From assembly GCA_031290325.1 (NCBI GenBank), contig JAITNU010000043.1, forward strand, positions 1 to 8,247: a stretch of 8,247 nucleotides of DNA, read 5' to 3'. Every line of letters starts with the position of its first letter. Within the stretch, counting starts at the first letter, position 1. A program made the translations under genes and the position numbers. The notes beneath the pieces are model-generated. The model did no database searches, was not told where the DNA came from, and was given only the letters and a program-made list of their open reading frames with translations. Origin of the DNA: Treponema sp. (GTDB lineage Bacteria; Spirochaetota; Spirochaetia; Treponematales; Breznakiellaceae). Positions 1 through 5,306 of this stretch are shown here, piece by piece.

Positions 1-159
1 AAACGGGAAGCCGAAATCTTCGGTCTGGTAAAAAAGGGTCTTTCCAACAAATGCATAGCTGAAATCCTGGGCATAAACCACCGCACAGTGGACAACATCC
101 TTTCCTGCATCTACGACAAGACAGGCGTCAAATCGCGCCTGGACCTGATGAAGTGGTAG
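1..159 (+). CDS. C-terminal end of a LuxR/GerE-type HTH regulator (5' truncated by window)
   Basis: Frame 1 is open from the first base to TAG at 157-159 and gives 52 residues. They match the GerE helix-turn-helix: an acidic start (REAEI), then GLSNKCIAEILGI for the scaffold and first HTH helix, HRTVDNILSCIYDK for the recognition helix, and the closing TGVKSRLDL that resembles the usual (K)LGV-x-x-R ending. In this family the domain binds DNA as a dimer, usually behind a receiver or ligand-binding domain. That part lies outside the window, so whether this is a response regulator or another LuxR type cannot be told. The usual His after TV(K/D)-x is Asn here. The next gene on the same strand begins 249 bp later behind its own apparent promoter, so the two are probably separate transcription units. 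The regulator could act on the inverted repeat at 297-320, but nothing in the sequence proves it. Confidence 0.85.
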   Translation, partial: KREAEIFGLVKKGLSNKCIAEILGINHRTVDNILSCIYDKTGVKSRLDLMKW

Positions 160-246
160 CAGCCATCCCAGCCGCCCCTTTCCCCGCCAGGCCGTGAGTT
201 TTTGCACGGTTTTGCCCTAAAAAAATGCGTTTTTTCATCAAAATCC

Positions 247-275
247 TGAGTTTTTACTCATGACAGATTTTTTTT
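247..275 (+). terminator. Possible weak terminator after the LuxR-type gene
   Basis: A 5-bp stem, TGAGT (247-251) with ACTCA (256-260) around a TTTT loop, is followed after seven bases by a run of eight T (268-275). The stem is short, AT-rich and not directly joined to the T-run, so termination efficiency would be low. The same TGAGTTTTT word also occurs at 195-203, and A6-TGCG-T6 lies at 220-235, so the whole spacer has symmetrical A/T runs that may have another role. The stem also overlaps the proposed -35 of the next gene. Confidence 0.25.
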
Positions 276-288
276 ATTCGTTAATAAT
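260..288 (+). promoter_or_regulatory. Putative promoter for the beta-helix protein gene
   Basis: ATGACA (260-265) resembles TTGACA at five of six positions. AATAAT (283-288) resembles TATAAT and sits 17 bases downstream. Transcription would begin near 295, immediately at the inverted repeat 297-320, leaving a leader of about 115 nt before the ATG at 409. The motifs come from inspection only. An equally good alternative -10 reading is TAATAA at 282-287. Confidence 0.35.
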
Positions 289-296
289 GACCCCAC

Positions 297-320
297 TTGT
301 TTTTCATCGGATGAAAACAA
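297..320. promoter_or_regulatory. Operator-like inverted repeat at the predicted transcription start
   Basis: TTTTCATC (301-308) and GATGAAAA (310-317) are perfect inverted arms around a single central G. After skipping one extra T on the left, the symmetry continues with TTG (297-299) and CAA (318-320), giving 11 paired positions. It lies just after the proposed -10 box. That position suits a repressor or activator site; as RNA it would be a hairpin with a too-tight loop unless the inner pairs open. The partner protein is unknown; the LuxR-type protein just upstream is one candidate. Confidence 0.45.
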
Positions 321-330
321 CCTGAAATTT

Positions 331-371
331 ACGGGTATGCCGCCATCCTCGGCGGTGTAAATCCAACCCGT
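331..371 (+). promoter_or_regulatory. Nested stem-loop in the 5' leader of the beta-helix gene
   Basis: ACGGGT (331-336) pairs with ACCCGT (366-371). Inside it CCGCC (340-344) pairs with GGCGG (351-355) around the six-base loop ATCCTC. The result is a 6-bp outer stem, an asymmetric internal loop and a 5-bp GC-only inner hairpin. It ends 27 bases before the Shine-Dalgarno AGGAGG (398-403). I recognise no riboswitch class. It could stabilise the mRNA, bind a ligand or protein, or have no function. Confidence 0.3.
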
Positions 372-408
372 TTTGGGGATTTTCAAAAACTTGGCATAGG
401 AGGCTAAA

Positions 409-1980
409 ATGAAAAAAAAGAATTTGTTTATCGGCATCGCGCTATTATTCAGCGCGATAATCGCAACACCGCTTTTCGCGCAGACGGCAGACCGCTCGTA
501 TTACGTTGATTTAGTCAAAGGCAACGACGAAAACAACGGTCGTTCCGTCGAGAATGCGTTTGAATCGCTCCAAAAAGCCTTTGAATTGATAAAGAAAACG
601 ACGGTAAAAAAAATTACCTTTGTCCAGGCCGGCGGCGACTATTCAAGAACAAATGCAGAGGATACTGGGGATGCGGAAATACTCATTACTTCGATGGATC
701 CCAAAGCGGAAATTCGCTTAGGCTCGTTTTATATATCGGGCAAGTCAAAGGTGCGTTTTGAAAGTATCAAGATTGTCAGGAGCGAGTTTTTGGTATCGGA
801 GGGCGCTCAGGTTGTTGTCGGGAAAGACGTCGAAATTTACGGCGTTGGCATCGTGGAGAATTCGAAACTTACCATTGGATCAAACGCTAAAATAATTTCG
901 ACAAGGAGCACATGGGATTCGTATGACTATGAAGGAATACGCATTAGAGGAAACGCAAAAGTTTTGATAAAAGACGATGTGACTATTACCGGTTCTCATC
1001 ACGACGGCATCAGTATCGGATCAGGTGAACTGATAATACAGGACAATGTGACTATTACCACTTCTCAGGGCAACAACGGCACCGGCAACGGCATCAGTAT
1101 CAGATCAGGTGAACTGATAATACAGGACAATGTGAAGATAAGTGGATGCTCAGAAGCCGGCCTGAACATTGAGCGCGGAAAGGTTACGCTTAAAGGCAGT
1201 GTCGTCATCAGCGATAACACGGGCGGCGGCATACGGATGATCACCGGCGATTTAACTATTCAGGATGAGGTATCCATCACCAGCAATAAAGCACAGAATA
1301 ATGGCGGCGGAATTTGTTTTTCTTTTAGTCCCCACGGCAATCAAAACACAACGGCCAAAATAAGCGGGAATGTGGTTATCTCGAATAACAGCGCGAAATA
1401 CGGCGGAGGCATTTATATTAGAGGAGCGACGGAAAAGGATTATCACTATATTGGAGAGGAAGTATATAATTCAGATGACTCGGTTAGAGAGTATAGACGC
1501 CCCGGTATATTCGTCGTCATGGAGGGCAGTGCTTCAATCAAAGACAACAAAGCCACCGAAGGCGGCGGCGTATTTATTGCCGAAGGCAGCGTCATGAGCC
1601 ACTATATTGAGGATCTCAAGAAAAACACCCTAACCATTACTCAAAAAGTAGGGGGGTTCGAGATGAGAGGCGGCACTATCAGTGGCAACAAAGCGGACTA
1701 CGGCGCCGGTATATATGTTGCCGCAACCGAGCTTTCAATCCCGGAAGAAGAAGGCGAATACGACAAAATACATAATGATTTCATCGTTGTGTACACCGAT
1801 AAAAACATCAACATGCCGGCCTTCACTCATACTGGCGGCAGCATCACCGCCAACGAGGCCGAATTTGTTGGCGGCGGCATCTATGTCAAAAACAAAGGCG
1901 CTTATGCCGCGGGCAAGGGCACTATCACGGACAATACCGCCGGAGACGGCGAAGGCGAGAATTTGTATCAGCTGGAATAA
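409..1980 (+). CDS. Secreted right-handed beta-helix (Pmp/DUF1565-like) repeat protein
   Basis: The 523-residue product starts at ATG 409 behind a strong AGGAGG (398-403, five-base spacing). Residues 1-25 form a classic signal peptide: a basic MKKK, a hydrophobic core and a likely cut after PLFAQ or FAQTA. The mature start, YYVDLVKGNDENNGRS, matches the YYV-x-GNDxNdG opening common to parallel beta-helix/pectate-lyase-like extracellular proteins. The body is a series of rungs, about 23 residues each in the middle part, of the pattern (D/G)xVxIsxN...GGGIxI, such as ISGN and GGGIYV, also typical of chlamydial polymorphic membrane proteins. I see no autotransporter barrel and no sorting motif at the C-terminus (ends NLYQLE), so surface attachment is unexplained. 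A role in adhesion or polysaccharide binding is family inference only. No catalytic residues can be assigned. It appears to be transcribed alone. Confidence 0.85.
   Translation: MKKKNLFIGIALLFSAIIATPLFAQTADRSYYVDLVKGNDENNGRSVENAFESLQKAFELIKKTTVKKITFVQAGGDYSRTNAEDTGDAEILITSMDPKAEIRLGSFYISGKSKVRFESIKIVRSEFLVSEGAQVVVGKDVEIYGVGIVENSKLTIGSNAKIISTRSTWDSYDYEGIRIRGNAKVLIKDDVTITGSHHDGISIGSGELIIQDNVTITTSQGNNGTGNGISIRSGELIIQDNVKISGCSEAGLNIERGKVTLKGSVVISDNTGGGIRMITGDLTIQDEVSITSNKAQNNGGGICFSFSPHGNQNTTAKISGNVVISNNSAKYGGGIYIRGATEKDYHYIGEEVYNSDDSVREYRRPGIFVVMEGSASIKDNKATEGGGVFIAEGSVMSHYIEDLKKNTLTITQKVGGFEMRGGTISGNKADYGAGIYVAATELSIPEEEGEYDKIHNDFIVVYTDKNINMPAFTHTGGSITANEAEFVGGGIYVKNKGAYAAGKGTITDNTAGDGEGENLYQLE
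1004..1135 (+). repeat. Near-identical 48-bp duplication encoding two beta-helix rungs
   Basis: Positions 1004-1051 and 1088-1135 match at 47 of 48 bases; the only difference is G1018 versus A1102. The offset is 84 bp, exactly 28 codons, so the reading frame is kept. Both copies encode the GIS-I-x-SGELIIQDNV rung core. A further, shorter match links 973-1000 with 1042-1068 (the DxVTIT segment, 69 bp or 23 codons apart). The other rungs are related only at protein level, so this pair arose recently or is kept alike by recombination. Confidence 0.85.
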
Positions 1981-2012
1981 CATCGCCTTCCCGCATTGGC
2001 GCGCACAACTTC

Positions 2013-2034
2013 CTCCGCACGTGCCGATGCGGAG
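2013..2034 (+). terminator. Stem-loop 32 bp after the beta-helix gene, possible terminator
   Basis: CTCCGCA (2013-2019) and TGCGGAG (2028-2034) form a perfect 7-bp stem around an eight-base loop. It is followed by ATTTGTCTATT, which is T-rich but not a clean U-tract. It is the first strong hairpin after the TAA at 1978-1980 and no other terminator candidate is nearby. It may instead be part of the structured interval described for 1981-2518. Confidence 0.35.
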
Positions 2035-2108
2035 ATTTGTCTATTGTGGCCTGCAAAAAGCCGTGATACAACCATAGGGTGCAAGGCTGCGTTTCACCAT
2101 AACCAGAA

Positions 2109-2142
2109 GTCAAATGGTTGAGGGCGGGCTTAACCGGTTGAC
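2109..2142 (+). other. Extended imperfect hairpin with G-U pairs in the + strand RNA
   Basis: Bases 2109-2121 pair with 2130-2142: thirteen positions with one A-G mismatch and two wobble pairs (T2115-G2136 and G2120-T2131), around loop GGGCGGGC. The wobbles are G-U only if the + strand is transcribed; on the other strand they would be A-C. That asymmetry is weak evidence for a + strand RNA element, whose identity is unknown. Confidence 0.3.
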
Positions 2143-2518
2143 ATTGTATGCCCATTACGAGGTACTACACGCAACCCATTGAACCGGGCGGAATATCGTG
2201 GTCCCGGTTGGCTGAACCCAGGTCCTGGCCGTAATAGCCCCAAAGATTTGACGTAAAACACCCTATCGACATGGCTTTTTCCCGATACCTCCCTGAATCC
2301 TGACCACGACGCGTACGGTCTGCCCCTGGCGCGCCAGCGCCATCCATCAGGTTATCGTCCCATGGACCTTGTTCAGTCCGCTCGCTTGAAAAAGGATAAA
2401 GGTTCTCCCGGAACCGTGCTTCCCCCCGCTCCTGACGTCATTTCGGGATTTTTCTGCCCCCCCAGGCCGCTGATCTGACCACAATCCCAATCGCCTATTC
2501 CAAATTGGAGAATATATC

Positions 2519-2548
2519 TTGACACGGATAATGGTTTTTTGTTACAGT
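2519..2548 (+). promoter_or_regulatory. Sigma70-type promoter for rpmF-acpP-rnc
   Basis: A perfect TTGACA (2519-2524) is followed after 18 bases by TACAGT (2543-2548), four of six matches to TATAAT. Transcription would begin around 2555, about 28 bases before the rpmF start. The position directly ahead of a highly expressed ribosomal protein gene supports it. Confidence 0.6.
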
Positions 2549-2582
2549 AGAACAGAGAGATAAAGTTTATGAGGAGTAGTTT

Positions 2583-2771
2583 ATGGCCGTACCCAGATTT
2601 AAAACGTCAAAAGCGAGGACTCGCCGTCGGCAGTCAATCAATATGAAGCTTACCGCCCCCACGATGATTGAATGTAGTACCTGTGGTAACTTGGTGCTAT
2701 TACATCGGGTATGCCCGAAATGCGGGTTTTACCGGGGTAAACAGGTCATTGTACCTGAATCAAAGGTATAG
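2583..2771 (+). CDS. rpmF: 50S ribosomal protein L32
   Basis: The 62-residue product has the normal length for bacterial L32. It begins with the family's basic N-terminus, MAVPRFKTSKARTRRRQ, which reaches into the large subunit RNA. It then shows a zinc-ribbon pair of cysteine knuckles, CSTC near residue 32 and CPKC near residue 45, followed by GFYRGKQVI. All four cysteines are kept, so this is the zinc-binding form rather than a Cys-free paralogue. The start at 2583 has GAGGAG six bases upstream. An earlier ATG at 2569 is followed by an in-frame stop and is not used. The stop TAG is embedded in TAGGAGGAG, the ribosome site of acpP, so the two are probably translationally linked. rpmF next to lipid-synthesis genes is a widespread bacterial arrangement. 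Confidence 0.96.
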   Translation: MAVPRFKTSKARTRRRQSINMKLTAPTMIECSTCGNLVLLHRVCPKCGFYRGKQVIVPESKV

Positions 2772-2784
2772 GAGGAGCAAGCGT

Positions 2785-3021
2785 ATGGATGATTTATTTG
2801 AAAAGATGAAAGCCCTTATTGCCGATAAATTGGAAGTTGATGCAGGAAAGATAACCCTGGATGCTTCTTTTCGTCAGGACCTCGGTGCGGATAGTCTCGA
2901 TACTTATGAATTGGTCTATGCCATTGAAGAGGAAATGGGTATTCAAATTCCTGATGAAAAGGCCAATGAATTTGAAACCGTCCGGGATGCCTACGAATTT
3001 ATTAAATCTCAGCAGGAATAA
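2785..3021 (+). CDS. acpP: Acyl carrier protein
   Basis: This 78-residue acidic helical protein carries growing acyl chains in fatty acid synthesis in the cytoplasm. The attachment site for 4'-phosphopantetheine is Ser37 in the motif DLGADSLDTYEL, followed by the expected helix with EEEMGIQIPDEKA and a closing TVRDAYEFI. The start ATG at 2785 has GGAGGAG seven bases upstream. A longer open frame back to 2668 exists, but it runs through rpmF in another frame and adds sequence foreign to the family. Leu-Asp-Thr follows the active serine where many ACPs have Leu-Asp-x, so the site is normal. The gene starts 13 bases after rpmF and precedes rnc, a cluster common in bacteria. Confidence 0.96.
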   Translation: MDDLFEKMKALIADKLEVDAGKITLDASFRQDLGADSLDTYELVYAIEEEMGIQIPDEKANEFETVRDAYEFIKSQQE

Positions 3022-3081
3022 GCGAATCCCCGGGAATACATCCCTTATCGCCATTTCTGGACCTGCTTTCAAGCCGCTGGT

Positions 3082-3849
3082 ATGATGGAACGCTTACCGT
3101 TGCCGCTTACCCGGCGGGGTTTTCCAGAATTGGATGCGGGTAGAAAGAAGGTATTGATGGCATTCCAGAAGACCGTGATGATCCGGTTCAAAAGTCTTGA
3201 GCTTTTGAACCTGGCTCTCATGCACCGGTCCGTATCCAATGAAATCGGTCATAAATTTAACAATGAACGGCTCGAATTTTTGGGGGATGCCATCCTGGGC
3301 GCCATAACGGCAACCTTACTCTATGAAAGATTGGCCGAGAAAAGTGAGGGTGAGCTGGCAAAAATCAAGTCCGTGGTGGTTTCCGAGGATATTCTTTCGG
3401 GGGTGGCCCGGGAGTTACAGCTCGATACCCTGCTTTTAATGGGCCGGGGGGAAGATATGTCCGGGGGAAGGACCAAAAAGGCCATTCTTGCGGACGCCCT
3501 GGAAGCGCTCATCGGGGCCTTGTATCTGGATTCAGGGTATAAGCCGGTCTACGCCTTTGTGAGCCGTTTCATGGGTTCGGAAATAAACCGGGTGCTGAAT
3601 AACCGGCACCATCAGGATTACAAATCCCTTTTACAGGAATTCAGCCAGCGTTTGACCCGGACCTATCCGATCTATCGTTTGTTGAAACGCTCAGGCCCTG
3701 AACATGAGCGCCTTTTCTGGATCGAAGTAACGGTGAACGGCAGCGCCTTTGGCCCGGGAACGGGCAGGAACAAGAAAAGCGCCGAACAAGAAGCCGCCAA
3801 AATAGCCTATGAATACCTTGCGGCGATGCACCCTGTTTCTAAGGATTGA
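3082..3849 (+). CDS. rnc: Ribonuclease III
   Basis: The 255-residue product has the two-domain layout of bacterial RNase III, which cuts double-stranded RNA during rRNA and mRNA maturation. The signature NERLEFLGDAIL covers residues 61-72 with the metal and catalytic residues Glu62, Glu65 and Asp69. The second cluster, ILADALEALIGALYLD, supplies Asp138 and Glu141. A double-stranded RNA-binding domain fills about residues 178-248, with GxGxNKKSAEQEAAKIAYE as its final helix region. All catalytic positions are intact. The start is uncertain: ATG 3082 and 3085 have no clear ribosome site, whereas ATG 3157 has GAAGG five bases upstream and would give 230 residues. The longer form keeps an N-terminal LxxFQK segment that I believe is shared by spirochaete homologues. 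The 3' end overlaps the opposing gene by 11 bp. Confidence 0.93.
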   Translation: MMERLPLPLTRRGFPELDAGRKKVLMAFQKTVMIRFKSLELLNLALMHRSVSNEIGHKFNNERLEFLGDAILGAITATLLYERLAEKSEGELAKIKSVVVSEDILSGVARELQLDTLLLMGRGEDMSGGRTKKAILADALEALIGALYLDSGYKPVYAFVSRFMGSEINRVLNNRHHQDYKSLLQEFSQRLTRTYPIYRLLKRSGPEHERLFWIEVTVNGSAFGPGTGRNKKSAEQEAAKIAYEYLAAMHPVSKD

Positions 3850-5146
3850 AAACGGTCTCCACGGGGATCCGCACTAAATTGACAAAGTGACCGGGATACC
3901 GGTTCTTAAATTGATTAAATGCAGTTTCCTCGGCGCTTTCAAAGACCGTAACCTGGAAATTGCCGTACTCGTTAAAATAAGGAACCAGGACAGCCACATG
4001 GAAATGTTGGCGCAGCCGGGGAGCGCGGCCTGTTTCGTTGTTCACCGATGCAAGGTATATATACCCCGGCTCATCAATGGCCAAGGTATAGAGGAGGGGC
4101 TGTAGCCCTTCAAAGCTGAAACCGGCATTCAGAAGAAACCCCGGATAGGATCGGAAAGAGCTGCCCTGTTTCGTCCGCACAATGGTTGAAGCAAAGGGCC
4201 ATTGCTGGACTTCAAGTTCCGCAAGCTGCCCAAGACCAGGGGCGCGGAAGGTGGTGCTCACCACCGAGGCCAGGTTTCGAGTCCAGTCGAGGCCGAAGAA
4301 AGGGTCCCTGAGTTTTTCATAGGGGTTGGTGAAGGAAGATCCCCGTTCGCCAAAGGGTTCTTTTAAGGGAGTGATAGGAAGCCGCTTCCCTGTAAAGGGC
4401 CGGAGGATACCGTCCACCACCCATTTGGCAAAGCCTGAGCAGTTAAGCCCGCCCCGCCCTTCCTGCATTTCCAGGGTATTGATATAGACATACCGGCCTT
4501 CATCATCAATGGCCCCATCATCCCGGAAGGTCAGTTCCGGAAGCCGCGCCCGGACCAGGCCCATAAAGGTACGAAGGTCCCGGTACATCTCCGGATCCGG
4601 ATCAAAATACCGGCGGGGGAATTTACTCCCCGCCATATTCAGGACCTCTTCCACAGGAATAACCAGGAGCCGTTCAAAGGGAATGGGCAGGGGCATGGAA
4701 TAGATGATATAAGCATCGTAAAGCACCACATCCATGACACACCGGTCCCCGGCAAAAGGACGGAATTGAATATAGGTATAGGGATCACTCCGGAGGAAGA
4801 GCCTGATCCGGTTCGTACTGCCATCGTCCTGCCGGCGGGTCAGAATCCAGGACCCCTGGGCCCAGCCGGGGTAGGACCCGTTCCGTTCCCGGGCCAGGAT
4901 GATCATAAACTCATCCTTTCCAGCCTCGGTCCGCACCTGAATCTGTCCTCCATTGCTCAAAGTATGGATAAATGCCTTCTGAGCAAGCACCTTGGCAGGC
5001 GCCTCGGTAAACCAAGCATCCTTCAGGGAAATCCGCAAAGAAGAATCATCCGCTATTTTTCGGGTAGGCAGATCAAGCCCTTTCAGGGGGAGCAGGAATC
5101 CCAGGAGCAGGATCCCTGCTATGAACCATTGCTGTAACAAGTGCAT
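3839..5146 (-). CDS. Exported protein with NlpC/P60-like Cys and His motifs, otherwise unassigned
   Basis: I recognise no named family. From ATG 5146 the product has 435 residues, opening with a hydrophobic segment (about residues 6-20) that is a signal peptide or membrane anchor; no clear cleavage site is visible. Two features suggest a papain-fold peptidase or amidase. GGLNCSGFAKWV (Cys236) closely resembles the (D/N)CSGF nucleophile motif of NlpC/P60 cell-wall hydrolases. QHFHVAVLVPYF (His383) resembles the HVAI/HVGI histidine strand, with Glu403 in FESAEE as a possible third residue. The Cys-to-His distance, about 147 residues, is much longer than usual, so any domain is expanded. Open frame continues to a TTG at 5173 and a GTG at 5164, but AAAAAGG eight bases before ATG 5146 favours that start; ATG 5152 is too close to it. 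The N-terminal 200 residues are beta-rich and unassigned. It reads divergently from htrA and converges on rnc. Confidence 0.8.
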   Translation of the reverse strand: MHLLQQWFIAGILLLGFLLPLKGLDLPTRKIADDSSLRISLKDAWFTEAPAKVLAQKAFIHTLSNGGQIQVRTEAGKDEFMIILARERNGSYPGWAQGSWILTRRQDDGSTNRIRLFLRSDPYTYIQFRPFAGDRCVMDVVLYDAYIIYSMPLPIPFERLLVIPVEEVLNMAGSKFPRRYFDPDPEMYRDLRTFMGLVRARLPELTFRDDGAIDDEGRYVYINTLEMQEGRGGLNCSGFAKWVVDGILRPFTGKRLPITPLKEPFGERGSSFTNPYEKLRDPFFGLDWTRNLASVVSTTFRAPGLGQLAELEVQQWPFASTIVRTKQGSSFRSYPGFLLNAGFSFEGLQPLLYTLAIDEPGYIYLASVNNETGRAPRLRQHFHVAVLVPYFNEYGNFQVTVFESAEETAFNQFKNRYPGHFVNLVRIPVETVFNP

Positions 5147-5173
5147 ACTCATAACCTTTTTCACTATCGGCAA

Positions 5174-5306
5174 AAAACCGGGATATTGTTAGCGGGTAAC
5201 CTCAAATCCTCCATGCGTACTGATATAGTATAAATCCTTTCAAAACAGTATAGTATATATGATAACCTTTTAAGGTCAATAGGAAAAGCAACAGGAGGGT
5301 AGGTCC
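5174..5306. promoter_or_regulatory. Divergent promoter region between the minus-strand gene and htrA
   Basis: Between 5222 and 5265 the spacer is AT-rich with three AGTATA words (5226-5231, 5247-5252, 5252-5257), the first two 21 bp, about two helical turns, apart. For htrA, TATGAT (5258-5263) and TATAGT (5249-5254) resemble -10 boxes, but no good -35 is spaced correctly. For the minus-strand gene, TATACT (5231-5226 on that strand) is a -10 candidate, also without a -35. The weak -35 boxes could mean an activator or an alternative sigma factor. The htrA ribosome site AGGAGG is at 5293-5298, eight bases before its ATG. Confidence 0.45.

Larger units (their letters stand above)
1981..2518. other. 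Gene-free interval with stem-loops; possible remnant of a mobile element
   Basis: No frame here has a start with a ribosome site, a credible length and recognisable protein. The longest open stretches, on the minus strand at about 2165-2440 and 1925-2155, have no Shine-Dalgarno and odd composition. The interval does hold structure: stem-loops at 2013-2034 and 2109-2142, a smaller one at 2401-2415 (GGTTC/GAACC), the palindrome CTGGCGCGCCAG at 2326-2337 and TGACGTCA at 2433-2440. Several adjacent but interrupted open frames and the high density of pairing would suit a decayed insertion sequence or group II intron fragment. I cannot identify one, and terminal repeats or target-site duplications are not evident. 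Confidence 0.4.

Noticed and set aside
1925..2155. Minus-strand open frame of 76 codons
   Set aside because: It overlaps the end of the beta-helix gene antisense, has no ribosome site and no recognisable protein pattern. I treat it as chance or as part of a decayed element.
2326..2337. Perfect 12-bp palindrome CTGGCGCGCCAG as an operator or insertion end
   Set aside because: No promoter or gene is near and there is no partner copy. It is noted only as part of the structured interval.
2165..2440. Minus-strand open frame of about 90-100 codons in the gene-free interval
   Set aside because: The start has no Shine-Dalgarno, composition is Arg/Gly-rich like a read-through of structured DNA, and no family is recognised.
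2668..2784. Extended N-terminus for acpP
   Set aside because: It lies within rpmF in another frame and adds 39 residues foreign to acyl carrier proteins, whereas ATG 2785 has an excellent ribosome site.
5147..5173. TTG start for the minus-strand exported protein
   Set aside because: There is no ribosome site before it. AAAAAGG is correctly spaced only for ATG 5146.
5161..5216. Possible minus-strand leader peptide after GGAGG near 5209
   Set aside because: Only a TTG at three-base spacing follows and the frame has about a dozen codons with no regulatory pattern.
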